Source: Haliclona indistincta | Taxonomy: Eukaryota; Porifera; Demospongiae; Haplosclerida; Chalinidae | DNA length: 64,000 nt | Reading direction: 5' to 3' | NCBI GenBank assembly: GCA_964017065.1 | Contig: OZ024783.1 | Span: 6,552,093 to 6,616,092 of the forward strand | Part shown: in pieces, positions 11,966 to 22,490 of the stretch | Layout: each line of letters opens with the position of its first letter | Position numbering within the stretch: position 1 is the first letter of the stretch | The notes under the pieces: model-generated | Database searches by the model: none | The model's input: only the letters and a program-made list of their open reading frames with translations | What the model was told of the DNA's origin: nothing | Made by a program: the position numbers and the translations under genes

Positions 11966-13171
11966 TAGCAACTTCCTTTGGAATTAACTACTTGCTCACA
12001 ATCAATCCCAGGTGGAAGCCTTACTCTCTTCAGTGCTACATCCTTGCCTTTCCACTGCCCACGTTGTATACAACACTGAAACTACCTTTATACATTTATC
12101 AAGAGATATAGCTCTTCAGTGTCTCTGTATCCACCCCATAGGTACAGGTTACTACCAGCAGCTAGAGCAATTAATCGATTTTCGGACACCACGTATTTTC
12201 GGACACTGCCGCTTCTCTCTAGAAGAACGAGGGCTGCCGGCTGCAGTGGCAAATAGTAGTTCTGTGTTAGCTCGTTTGATATCCACTAGCTTTTGGAAGT
12301 ACGTCTGCTCTGAGCATAGTAGCGATGGATAAAAGCTGGCGTCCGAAGCAATGAAATGTCGGCCAAATTCATGTATATTCGGACACACGATTCCAGCTCA
12401 TGCAGTTTTTAAGCTACGATGGAGCCATAGCATTATTATTAAACACCTACCTTCGTAGTATTCAAAAAGTCAAAATAACAATCGCTGCAAAAAACTGGCG
12501 GAGACAGAGGTGCACGAACGCGTGCCTAATTGACTTAACCAATAACCGGACAAGTTAAGTCACACTGCTAGCAACTTCCTTTGGAATTAACTACTTGCTC
12601 ACAATCAATCCCAGGTGGAAGCCTTACTCTCTTCAGTGCTACATCCTTGCCTTTCCACTGCCCACGTTGTATACAACACTGAAACTACCTTTATACATTT
12701 ATCAAGAGATATAGCTCTTCAGTGTCTCTGTATCCACCCCATAGGTACAGGTTACTACCAGCAGCTAGAGCAATTAATCGATTTTCGGACACCACGTATT
12801 TTCGGACACTGCCGCTTCTCTCTAGAAGAACGAGGGCTGCCGGCTGCAGTGGCAAATAGTAGTTCTGTGTTAGCTCGTTTGATATCCACTAGCTTTTGGA
12901 AGTACGTCTGCTCTGAGCATAGTAGCGATGGATAAAAGCTGGCGTCCGAAGCAATGAAATGTCGGCCAAATTCATGTATATTCGGACACACGATTCCAGC
13001 TCATGCAGTTTTTAAGCTACGATGGAGCCATAGCATTATTATTAAACACCTACCTTCGCAGTATTCAAAAAGTCAAAATAACAATCGCTGCAAAAAACTG
13101 GCGGAGACAGAGGTGCACGAACGCGTGCCTAATTGACTTAACCAATAACCGGACAAGTTAAGTCACACTGC
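11966..13171. repeat. 603-bp tandem duplication
   Basis: Positions 11966-12568 and 12569-13171 are nearly identical copies in direct orientation. Each contains a frameshifted kinase-like fragment followed by a segment rich in TTTTCGGACACC-type motifs that interrupts it at about 12163 and 12766. The paralogous block at 23356-23965 has a single copy, so the duplication happened after the larger block duplicated or was lost there. Confidence 0.85.
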
Positions 13172-13295
13172 GGTGCACCAAAACATCTTTGAATGCATAT
13201 TGTGTTTCGGACAGTGAGTACAAAAGCAGCTGATTAATGATGAGAATTGTTACAAAACGATTATGAGTGTCCAGCCTTGTGCTGCGAGCCTAAGT

Positions 13296-13805
13296 TTAAA
13301 TACAGTCACTACAATAGAACTGAAAGTTGGCTTCAGCTGCAATGGTTGGTGAGACTCCAGCACAAATGCAATGTAGCCAAAGGCTACATTTTTCACATTG
13401 CACCCATTTCCATGGCTGATATCTCTCTATCCTGATGCTTTCGTTGAGCTTCATCAGGTTTTGTTTAGGTACCGCAACATTTCCAGTGCACCAGTCTGTT
13501 GGTTCTGTCTCTCTTTTGATTACTCCTAGTTTCTCAGTTTTGTTTAGCTCTTCCTTCACTTCCCTCCTTAGAAGTTCTGCTTTGCTGCAAGGGGCTGATA
13601 GGGCTAAGGGCTTGGCTTTGCGAATAGTGTAGTCTCCCTCCAGTTCTCCCCGTCCTGTGAAGAGGTTAGGATACTGTTCTTGTGGGCTTAGCTTCTTGTT
13701 GACGATCGATACTCGTCTCACTAGCTGAAGGCTTTGAATTGCTGGACGTCCAAGTAGTGGCTTGCTGAGTCCTTCTAGAGTAAGCCACCAATATTTGGCC
13801 ACCAT
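13296..13805 (-). mobile_element. Gypsy-type retrotransposon fragment with PHD-like finger
   Basis: This open minus-strand reading of 169 codons has two parts. The first carries LLGRPAIQSLQLV, QYPNLFTGRGELEGDYTI and KLGVIKR followed by EPTDWC, which matches the protease-to-reverse-transcriptase linker and the start of the RT domain of Ty3/gypsy elements. At the point where RT should continue, the reading switches to WVQCEKCSLWLHCICAG and a final YCSDC, a Cys/His pattern typical of a PHD finger. The RT core, RNase H and integrase are missing, so this is an internally deleted remnant. An identical junction occurs at 24090-24599, so the deletion predates the block duplication. Confidence 0.75.
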
Positions 13806-14127
13806 CTATTATCGGCCACTCGTTCGTATACTTGCAAATACGCTACACAGATCAAACTTGACCGACGTATAGACACACACTTCCTCTGCCTGCATTGCAA
13901 ATATGCAGCTCATAACTGCTTTTTTGTCTACTGTAGAGACGAAGAAAGTGGGTAGCCGAAAACATTGATGTTCGGCAAAAGCAATGTATTATCCGGCACC
14001 AGTCCTAGTGACTGATAGACGAATAGGGCGGGATTGCAAGTCAGTACTGCAAACACCTTTATCCATCAGCATTACAACGAGCTACAATTGAAAAGCTCTC
14101 GTCTTGCCGTCCGGGTAATTTTCTTTT

Positions 14128-14400
14128 TCAAAGACCCCGGGGTCGAACAACAATGGCTTGACTACTAAATCCTTCATAGTATCCTCTACAGCAATACACA
14201 CCAGCATGATAGATGCTCACTGGATATATTCGCAGCACTTGGCTGCCATTAACAAATGAAACGAGATCATTAGTTTTCAGTTCCTGATTATCCCTGCCAT
14301 GCTCACTACAGTTGAGCCATTCTATCGATTCATAGTCTTGAATTGGACACACTAATAATAGCTTCTCCTCCTTCTGCTGAACTATAAACTGCCTTTAGAA
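14128..14400 (-). CDS. Ig-like domain exon, block 1
   Basis: The minus-strand reading EEKLLLVCPIQDYESIEW, followed by about 40 residues and GVYCCRGYYEG, has the first cysteine, the core tryptophan and the Y-x-C of an immunoglobulin fold, plus a G-strand tail (SSQAIVVRPR). The reading stays open upstream to about 14400. It lies just after the I-set exon at 14462-14764 in gene direction, so the two are successive Ig domains of one receptor. The paralogue at 24853-25190 is nearly identical. Decayed relatives lie at about 18330-18430, 29420-29510 and 31610-31710. Confidence 0.7.
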
Positions 14401-14461
14401 ATAACGATGACTGAAGAACTTCATCTGGGTACAAATGACTAACAGATTACACAATAGTCTC

Positions 14462-14764
14462 TTAAACCATTAACTCAATGCTGTCATTACTGACAACATT
14501 TCTAGCAAAACATGTATAAACTCCTTCAATGTTTGTATCGGAGTTTAGTAGAACATCAAGACTAGCTTCGCTAATATACAAAGAATTGTCAGTACTAGTT
14601 GTTCCCCAAGGTACTCCTGTTCCATTGAAAGTCCAAGTAATTCTAGGTTTGGGAATACCTTGGGCAACACAAGGTAGTCTTATATCATGTCCTTGGATAA
14701 AAGCGATTTCTTTATACTGAGAACTGGAACGGATAACCGGTGGAACTGCAATATACGAAAACAT
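14462..14764 (-). CDS. I-set immunoglobulin domain exon, block 1
   Basis: The reading shows all Ig landmarks: PPVIRSSSQ leader, IRLPC (first cysteine), ITWTFNG (core tryptophan), a D-strand region, and IEGVYTCFARNVV, the D/E-x-G-x-Y-x-C motif of I-set domains. Such domains mediate cell-surface recognition or adhesion. A short deletion near the end removes part of the sequence present at 25256 (there NDSIEYELCEL; here NDSIELMV). Neighbouring exons are the Cys-rich exon at 14810 upstream and the second Ig exon at 14128 downstream. Confidence 0.8.
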   Translation of the reverse strand: MFSYIAVPPVIRSSSQYKEIAFIQGHDIRLPCVAQGIPKPRITWTFNGTGVPWGTTSTDNSLYISEASLDVLLNSDTNIEGVYTCFARNVVSNDSIELMV

Positions 14765-14809
14765 TTAAAAGTTGTGGAAAATGCAGTGTGCTGTGTGTGC
14801 TGAGTTTAA

Positions 14810-15106
14810 TCACGTGTCGTTTGTTAATATAACAGGGTGAAACTCAGCACATTTCAAGCAAATAGAGAATAGACCTGAGCCACAGGTTGTACTTTCGCAA
14901 TAATCGATTTCCTTGCATCCTAAGAAGGAAAGCTCAAAGTTGCACTTAGCTACAGTTTTACATACTTTCACATTTACTGACACTTGCATTAGCAAGGTCA
15001 CTGCAGTGGATATGAGCTGGTCCATCGGTGTATGTTCCACCCGGACAGGCAATGTGGAGGGAGGAGTTGTTCTCTGAAACAACTCCACCTTCAGGGATAG
15101 ACACAC
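14810..15106 (-). CDS. Cys-rich N-terminal extracellular exon, block 1
   Basis: The end of this reading (VNVKVCKTVAKCNFELSFLG, then several C-x-x-x-C elements up to CLKCAEFHPV) is a cysteine-rich segment found next to Ig exons in every block (30400-30660, 22190-22490 and 33000-33160 are relatives). Upstream, in a different frame, sits the conserved sequence CAPGSR and P-K-G-G-V-V. In paralogues this part is joined to a hydrophobic leader (MIVFILSPSG at 22460-22490), which suggests a signal peptide. The frame change inside the exon suggests a frameshift or an unmarked intron. The domain family is not recognised. Confidence 0.5.
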   Translation of the reverse strand: MCLSLKVELFQRTTPPSTLPVRVEHTPMDQLISTAVTLLMQVSVNVKVCKTVAKCNFELSFLGCKEIDYCESTTCGSGLFSICLKCAEFHPVILTNDT

Positions 15107-15274
15107 GACTGCCGGGTGCTCAGTAAGCTGAAAAGTAGATTAAATTTGATGTCATGACCAAGCTTCACAAAATCTATCTTTGCTTTTAAGATCTTACCTT
15201 GATCTTACCTTGCACAGAACAAATCTTGAGGTACCAAATACGAAAACTATTACAGGAAATAATTCAGGTGATAC

Positions 15275-16829
15275 GGTTACACACTATATCATAGTCATCT
15301 CACAACCTGAATCCGAGCGTGCTTCTTATAGCAGTGATAACAGATAACGATTTTGGAGCAGTAAAGTTGAAGACTCCGTTATAGTTGTGTAGTATTGTCC
15401 ATGTGCAATTCACTAGAGCATGACTTGAACGGTTACACACTATATCATAGTCATCTCACAACCTGAATCCGAGCGTGCTTCTTATAGCAGTGATAAGAGA
15501 TAACGATTTTGGAGCAGTAAAGTTGAAGACTCCGTTATAGTTGTGTAGTATTGTCCATGTGCAATTCACTAGAGCATGACTTGAACGGTTACACACTATA
15601 TCATAGTCATCTCACAACCTGAATCCGAGCGTGCTTCTTATAGCAGTGATAACAGATAACGATTTTGGAGCAGTAAAGTTGAAGACTCCGTTATAGTTGT
15701 GTAGTATTGTCCATGTGCAATTCACTAGAGCATGACTTGAACGGTTACACACTATATCATAGTCATCTCACAACCTGAATCCGAGCGTGCTTCTTATAGC
15801 AGTGATAACAGATAACGATTTTGGAGCAGTAAAGTTGAAGACTCCGTTATAGTTGTGTAGTATTGTCCATGTGCAATTCACTAGAGCATGACTTGAACGG
15901 TTACACACTATATCATAGTCATCTCACAACCTGAATCCGAGCGTGCTTCTTATAGCAGTGATAAGAGATAACGATTTTGGAGCAGTAAAGTTGAAGACTC
16001 CGTTATAGTTGTGTAGTATTGTCCATGTGCAATTCACTAGAGCATGACTTGAACGGTTACACACTATATCATAGTCATCTCACAACCTGAATCCGAGCGT
16101 GCTTCTTATAGCAGTGATAACAGATAACGATTTTGGAGCAGTAAAGTTGAAGACTCCGTTATAGTTGTGTAGTATTGTCCATGTGCAATTCACTAGAGCA
16201 TGACTTGAACGGTTACACACTATATCATAGTCATCTCACAACCTGAATCCGAGCGTGCTTCTTATAGCAGTGATAACAGATAACGATTTTGGAGCAGTAA
16301 AGTTGAAGACTCCGTTATAGTTGTGTAGTATTGTCCATGTGCAATTCACTAGAGCATGACTTGAACGGTTACACACTATATCATAGTCATCTCACAACCT
16401 GAATCCGAGCGTGCTTCTTATAGCAGTGATAAGAGATAACGATTTTGGAGCAGTAAAGTTGAAGACTCCGTTATAGTTGTGTAGTCCATGTGCAATTCAC
16501 TAGAGCATGACTTGAACGGTTACACACTATATCATAGTCATCTCACAACCTGAATCCGAGCGTGCTTCTTATAGCAGTGATAAGAGATAACGATTTTGGA
16601 GCAGTAAAGTTGAAGACTCAGTTATAGTTGTGTAGTATTGTCCATGTGCAATTCACTAGAGCATGACTTGAACGGTTACACACTATATCATAGTCATCTC
16701 ACAACCTGAATCCGAGCGTGCTTCTTATAGCAGTGATAACAGATAACGATTTTGGAGCAGTAAAGTTGAAGACTCCGTTATAGTTGTGTAGTATTGTCCA
16801 TGTGCAATTCACTAGAGCACGACTTTAAC
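15275..16829. repeat. 156-bp satellite array, 10 copies
   Basis: Ten direct repeats begin with GGTTACACACTATATCATAG at 15275, 15431, 15587, 15743, 15899, 16055, 16211, 16367, 16518 and 16674. The period is 156 bp except for one unit with a 5-bp loss. Units are nearly identical; AACAGATAACG versus AAGAGATAACG distinguishes subtypes. The same unit forms a shorter array at 26171-26937, and diverged single copies occur at about 22500-22590 and 34140-34260, next to the same leader exon. Confidence 0.95.
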
Positions 16830-17062
16830 GTAGTTTCGTGCAATGTGTAAGGACCATATACGATCAAGCCATGTATAGAAAATGTTAGTGGTCAGTCCAG
16901 ATAACATGTGATTGGCTGCGCACCTTAATTCGAAGGGTCGCCGAAAAGCACTGTGATCTGAACTCCAACCCACCACTATTGCTGATAATATCACTGCTTT
17001 GCGAAGAACAACAGAACTTCCATCTTAAGAATGCAAAATGAAGATCAACAATTTGCTTACCT

Positions 17063-17200
17063 TGATATAGCGACAGTCTCACTCTGGACCACATTAATAA
17101 AAGAAGTGTTAGGACAGAGAATCGAGCGATTGCCGGTTATGAACTCATAGCAACAGTGTTCCCAGCAATTTCAGGTATCAATATCACAATTAAGGAGCAA
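17063..17200 (-). pseudogene. Extracellular exon, 1-bp frameshift, block 1
   Basis: This is the counterpart of 27103-27222, where the frame reads GNTVCYEFITGNRSILCPN and ends at a good GTAAGT donor. Here a single base is missing (AGCAACAGTG against AGCAAACAGTG), which destroys the frame after GNTV. A third relative at 35179-35310 is intact. The C-x(11)-C spacing suggests a small disulphide loop of a secreted or cell-surface protein. Confidence 0.5.
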
Positions 17201-17639
17201 AGAAAAACCTGAAATACGAAAACAAGCAGTGACTACATAATATTAAGATGCTCATTGATTTTTAACGTAGTTCGGTGCAATGCAAATAAGACCATATTCG
17301 GTCATGCCATGTTCTAAAAGTGTTGATGGTAAAAGTGTTGATGGTATCTTGTTTATTATATAAGTTGGTGATTATTTTCAGGATATCATCATATTCTTTG
17401 TATGTTTGTGCAAAATTTTTTTTGTTGAATTTTTGATTTGGAATAAAATTACTCCGAATTTTAGATGTATCAGAGACCTCCGAAGCTTTCTGAACTTGAT
17501 AACAAGTTCAGCTGAACCTTATGTCCTGAACTTGATGTCGATTGCTGAACTAGATGCCTTGATGTTGTTGCAAGATCCATCATTTATTACGTCATAATCA
17601 ACTTTAGAAGTGTTTTATACAGTGCTCCTCCAGTTTGGA

Positions 17640-17948
17640 TTATAATACGAGCCATATTCTTTAAGCAATACAACTTGTTACCATTTCTATTCGTGACATT
17701 CATTGTCGCTCCATTTTCTACTAGTACTTTAGTATGCAGCTATCACCACCATGACTGCCGCAGTAGCAGCGACCGCCAGCACCACGATCTGAACTCGCTT
17801 CTTCATGTTCATGATTATTTAGTTCCAAGATCGGGTATGCCTCAACTGATCTAACAATTTTACTTGTGATGAGGATGGTAGTGTTTGGAGAAATTATGTA
17901 GGCTGTTGGACTTGCACAGTTCCAACTGCAACTGCATTTATGATGCAC
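17640..17948 (-). CDS. Candidate membrane or ankyrin-like exon, block 1
   Basis: Three overlapping readings compete, all kept in the paralogue at 28735-29045. One frame is open for 75 codons (17721-17948). A second gives KKRVQIVVLAVAATAAVMVV, an ideal membrane-spanning helix with basic flank, at about 17735-17810. A third reads VLVENGATMNVTNRNGNKLY at about 17650-17740, which resembles one ankyrin repeat. The hydrophobic reading fits a receptor best, but no splice pair settles it. The stretch is GC-richer than its surroundings. Confidence 0.3.
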
Positions 17949-18929
17949 CTATCATTGCATCATAGGTGGAGACGGCAGTTATGATGGTGTTGGTACTAGT
18001 GCATAGAGAGACCAAGTGATAGCTGCGAAAATTGATGAAAGATTAAAATAATCGCAAATGGTTGATTTAATAGTTGTTTTAGTTAGTAGTAGATCAGTAT
18101 CGTCTAACGTCGTTGCTGACGTGACGCTGACATACCAAGAATCAGCTTGTGGAGTGTAATACCTGAGCTGTAACTCCAGAGGATTCAATCCTGTTTACTG
18201 ATAATTGTTGGTATATCATCAGTTTCCTTATATTAATGTGCATATATTTTGTTCCTTCTAAAATCACGCCATAATTTCAAATACTTCAGAGGCCTTATAA
18301 ATCTGTCTGCACAAATTCGCAGCACTTTTGTGTCATTAATGAAAGAAATCAGATCATTAGTTGTCAGTTGCTGACACTTTCTGGTACAGTCAGACCATTC
18401 GATAGACACGTATTTTTAAGCAGACATACTAGATCTGCTTCTTCTTCTTTTAATGCAGTAAAATATGTCGTAGGATAAACAGATCATGACTGAATAGCTT
18501 CATCTGGATACAAAATAATGACTAAAAGATTACATAATGGTCCCTTGAACCATTAACTCACATGAGTTATACTCAATGCTGTCATTCCCTAAAACGTTCT
18601 TTGAATGCTGTCGGTAGCAGATTGTTGTATTACCTATACGTCCAAACGTACTTAAATAAATTGTATTATATTCAAGCCCAGTCTTTCACCCAATGCTTAA
18701 TTGTTACACAGAAACACAGTGAATAATTTTCCTGTCAATTTATGACTCGGAGTTCAGTTTGCAAGCTCTTGAGCCAGACGGAATGTCTGGCTTGAAGTTA
18801 AATGCAGGAATTAATGATTTAGTCCAGGGGTCATCTTTGTTCTTCCTCTGTCTTCGATTGGCAAACCATGTCCTTATCACATCAAAACTACCAAACAAAC
18901 TGAACTGAGCTCTTGTATAACTCAGTTCA

Positions 18930-19470
18930 TTTTGTCGGTTTTATATCTGAAACTACCTTTATACATTTATCAAGAGATATAGCTCTTCAGTGTCTCTGTA
19001 CCCACCCCATAGGTACAGGTTACTGCCAGCAGCTGTCACTTGTTGCTTTGTTCAGTAGTTGATCCACAGTAGATAGCAGCTTGTAACTGAAGTAAGATAT
19101 CCAGATCACTTTGCGTTGTAAACTTCCGATCGAATTGCACTCTTCAAAAGGACAGACTAATATTGCTTCTTCTACAGCAACAACTGTCTTTGGATATACT
19201 AACGACCGAAGAACTTGATCTGGGTACAAATGACTAACAGATTACATAATGGTCTCTTGCATACTCCAGGCAATAGACCAGTGAACGGTCGGCTAAGTCA
19301 ACCATAGCAAAAAAAAAGCACCACGTGTGCTTACGCATTAACTCACATAAGTTGTACTCAATGCTGTCATTCCCGACAATGTTCCTTGCTAAGCAGGTAT
19401 AAACCCCTTCAATGTCTAATCGTATTATCGTCAATGCTTCACTAGACACGAAAAGTCTAACAGTCACCAC
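18930..19470 (-). pseudogene. Decayed Ig and kinase-like fragments, block 1
   Basis: The readings at 19234-19470 (IEGVYTCLARNIVGNDSIEY) and 19020-19229 are pieces of I-set Ig and flanking exons. Position 18950 carries only the start of the glycine-loop fragment before unrelated sequence. The same truncated arrangement recurs at 32240-32590, so the truncation predates that duplication. Confidence 0.5.
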
Positions 19471-19789
19471 GAGTCTCTGTCGTCATGGTAGCAATACTCA
19501 GCTGAGCTGGCACTGATGTTATTTAATTGGAACAGGATAGGAAGATGGCTGAGTGGCTAAACACAGTGTTTAATAACGAAAAAAACAGTTCAATTAACAG
19601 AATCCGAGAAAGAAACAAGCAAAAAGAATATCAAACAGGTCGAAAGATAACATGCCGAGGATACCTAGATAAATATGATAATATAATAAAGTATATATTA
19701 TTAACTTTATATATATAACTTTACTCTGTTAATCTCAGTCTGGTGTTGCTATCCTTTAGAATGGAATTGGTGATTATAATTATCACTTA

Positions 19790-19996
19790 CAACACTGGTA
19801 CACTTCTTCATTTCGGCAATCTCATTCCATTTAACTGCATTTAGTCTTCTCATCAACCCGCTGTTTCTCCTCCTTTCCTCACACTCGCTGCACTCGCTCT
19901 CAAGCCAGATTGATATGTTTCGGGTTTGGTCATCGCCCATAGGGCGCGAGACCTCTTGTTGAATCGTTGTTACAATTGAAACAAATTTGTCCTGCA
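19790..19996 (-). CDS. Hypothetical exon with consensus splice borders
   Basis: On the minus strand this begins after an AATGCAG acceptor (near 19996) and ends at a GTAAGTGATA donor (near 19790). It reads DKFVSIVTTIQQEVSRPMGD, then an acidic, Cys-containing helix (LESECSECEERRR) and NAVKWNEIAEMKK. No family is recognised. It has no relative elsewhere in the window, so it may belong to a separate gene inside the receptor cluster. Confidence 0.35.
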
Positions 19997-20117
19997 TTAG
20001 AAATAATAAGAGTATACAAATAATTATTCTGACACATTCAGATGACATTTGAAACATATAATATTTAAACACTTATATTAAGTTTATAACTTTATATTAA
20101 GTTCAACTTATTTATAA

Positions 20118-20335
20118 TCATACTATTGCTTATGCCAATGGGTCAATAGTACGATTACGCAAGCTTGTTCCAGAAGGGCTAGACAGTGTGTCTATAGAGA
20201 TGATTAAGAAATTCTTCAGGCTATGTAGAGACTATGAAAATGCTTACAGAGAAGGACTGACTGGTAAAGACGTTGAAACTAGAATAAAAGTCTATAAATC
20301 TCATAGGCGTGTACATGTACAATGTGTGGATTAAT
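20118..20335 (+). pseudogene. Possible transposase C-terminal fragment
   Basis: The plus-strand reading contains ANGSIVRLRKLVPEGLDSVS and then KKFFRLCRDYENAYREG, ending YKSHRRVHVQCVD. This basic helical tail has the look of the end of a DDE transposase or of a transposon-derived protein. No catalytic residues and no start lie in the fragment, and I cannot name a superfamily. Confidence 0.3.
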
Positions 20336-20467
20336 TTTACTTTCATTGATTATTGCAACAATACAATGTACTTAAATCAATCTTTTGATTTTTGTGGTCT
20401 TGAGAAAGACCGGTAAAAAAAAAAGAAAATCCATAGTGCAGGAGTGCATCTGAGCTCTTGGCAGACA

Positions 20468-21344
20468 TCAGAACAGTTTCTTTGGTCGTTGTCGGTATAT
20501 AATAGTTACTGTTCTGGTAGGTGGTGGAGTAACCGTTGGAGTGGTGTCACAGTCGTCTTGTTTGTCAGTCGATGTTTGAAACAGTGGTGTTTGGATGTGT
20601 GATAGTCTGTATGTTTTAAATGGTGGGGTCACCGAAGGCGTAATGTCCGAGTCACTGTCATGTTTTCGTTTCAATGGTGGAGTTGTCAATGTGTTAGTAA
20701 TGTCCACAGTAGTGTCAGATAGAGGCTGTGTAGAAGTAGAAGAATCAGAGTCAGAGTCAATTAGTATGTAATTGTCTGTGTCAGCATTGTCGTCACCGCA
20801 GTTTTCGTAAGTGCTGTCAGAAGCGTCTGTTGTTGTTGTTGTGAAGTCCTTCAATGTACCAAGAGACTTCTGCACATCCTGCAACCGATGGTGTGGTCCC
20901 TTTATTGCCACTCTGACGTCGCAAACACGATAACCATGCCACCTACTCGTCTTTGAGCGCGAGTAGGGGGCTGACGTCACACTCCTACAGATACACACGA
21001 TAGATAACACTAGATAGAAAGATAAATTTATTACAAACCTACCCAGTGGCTATAAGTCCTGTGCGGAGTAAAGGAGCCAAGTAACAAGCGGCTTCCCGTG
21101 CAAGATGGCCGAGCATTGCCCCGGTACGTGTCCGTACAGCAACACAGTTAGCGTCTTGAGGATTCGATGGTTCTAAGTCAAACGTCAGATAGGTCTCCAC
21201 ATAGGCAGAACTGGATGAAAAATCATAGAACTTGATGCCTCTTACTTGAGAGGAAAAAGAAGCCAAGTTTACAGCCATATTGCTACAGCCACATGTATTA
21301 GCGCACGTGACTCGATCAGTTATTAAAAATGACGTATTCAGCAT
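20468..21344 (-). CDS. HIRAN-domain protein, two exons
   Basis: Exon 1 (21344-21043) and exon 2 (20984-20468) join across a 58-bp intron with GTAGGT donor and CTGTAG acceptor, restoring one frame. The second Met (21278) follows a better start context and precedes the domain. The protein (272 aa, or 250 aa from the second Met) carries YLTFDLEPSNPQDANCVAVR and GAMLGHLAREAACYLAPLL. This matches the HIRAN fold: a strand, the N-P-x-D-x-N-A/C-V element, then G-H-L-x-R-x-x-A. HIRAN domains bind DNA 3' ends in HLTF-type remodellers and also occur alone. The C-terminal half is low-complexity Thr/Ser/Asp with three T-P-P motifs and a KRKHDSDSD basic-acidic patch. There is no helicase or RING domain. 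Confidence 0.75.
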
Positions 21345-22268
21345 CCATGACGTTGAGAGTGTAACGTCATAAGAATAAAGATGGCCGTCAGAAAACAGCT
21401 CTCTCGCGGAAAAGACTCGCGTTTGTCGCTGTACTTATTTCAAGCGACCCTCGGCAAGTTTCAAAGTAAAGATGAATGTATTGGCAATGCAATTTCCTAA
21501 TCTTGGACCTTAACTCCCAGAGAATCGGATTTCCCGTCCTAAAGCTTTTGGTCGGTCGAGGACGCTATTATTTGCTCCCTGACGCCGAACTAATGAAAGT
21601 TAAGGCACAACACTCAGCCCACAGGTAGGCGCCCTGGGTGAGGGTATTGATGCAGCGTTAAGAAATCTTAACTACCAGTAATTCAAAAGTTCTCTCCTAA
21701 AGGTTGTCCTTCCAGGGGGTCCGATATCCCGCCATGTTGTGCCACGCCCGTGTCACGTGACTTGAAGCCATATGAATCAGGGTGTTCAGTAAGGATAGAG
21801 GATCATTATGATACATGCAACATGCCAGTAGGATCATTAGTTACTGAGATATGAAGCAAAATGTGCAAAATCTATTTTTCTACTCTCTTCGTGTGGAACA
21901 CTGTAGTATTTACGCAGAAATCAATTTTCTTACATTCTAAGTAGAAAAGCTCAAAGTTGTACTTAGCTCTGTTTTACATACTTTCACATTTGCTGACGCT
22001 TGCATAATAATTTACTCAGAAATGTATTGATTCTAAATGTTGTCAATTTCAAGTTTCTTTGACTTGTTCCAAGCTCCAGACCATACGACACTCGTCTTTT
22101 CAATGGAGACGATGTACGAACTGGTCCTTTGGTATATGTCCCACCCGAACAGTCAATGTGGAGGAAAGAATTTTCAATTTTATCAATTTTCTTACATCCT
22201 AAGACGAAAAGCTCAAAGTTGTACTTAGCTACATACTTTCACATTTGCTGACGATTGTATTACCAAGC
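21345..22268. other. No gene established
   Basis: This holds the probable HIRAN promoter region, then, from about 21900, a diverged copy of the receptor N-terminal exon region (compare 30170-30420). No intact exon is seen. Confidence 0.4.
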
Positions 22269-22490
22269 TCAATACAATTCATACGAACTGGTCCGTCCCA
22301 CCCAGTCAGTCAATACTGAGGGATGAACTATTCTCAGAACAACTCCACCTTTAGGTGTAAACACTCTACTGCCAGGTGCACAGTATGATGAAAGTAGATT
22401 AAATTTGATGTCATCACTATCTTTGCTTATAAGATTTGATCTTATCTTGCTTGGAACAAATCCTGAAGGACTAAGAATGAAAACTATCAT
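22269..22490 (-). CDS. Receptor leader exon with Cys-rich start
   Basis: The reading begins MIVFILSPSG, a short hydrophobic leader, continues with a basic segment and then CAPGSRVFTPKGGVVL, the conserved start of the extracellular Cys-rich domain. The same leader-plus-CAPGSR arrangement is at 33350-33512. A signal-peptide role is inferred from hydrophobicity and position. A splice donor after the basic segment is possible (AGATAAGATC near 22430). Confidence 0.4.
   Translation of the reverse strand: MIVFILSPSGFVPSKIRSNLISKDSDDIKFNLLSSYCAPGSRVFTPKGGVVLRIVHPSVLTDWVGRTSSYELY

Noticed and set aside
12012..12332. Plus-strand 106-codon ORF, repeated at 12615 and 23410
   Set aside because: It is the antisense of the kinase-like fragment and the inserted segment. 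Its conservation is explained by recent duplication.
15275..16829. CRISPR array
   Set aside because: Units are 156 bp and contiguous without unique spacers, in an intron-bearing animal genome.
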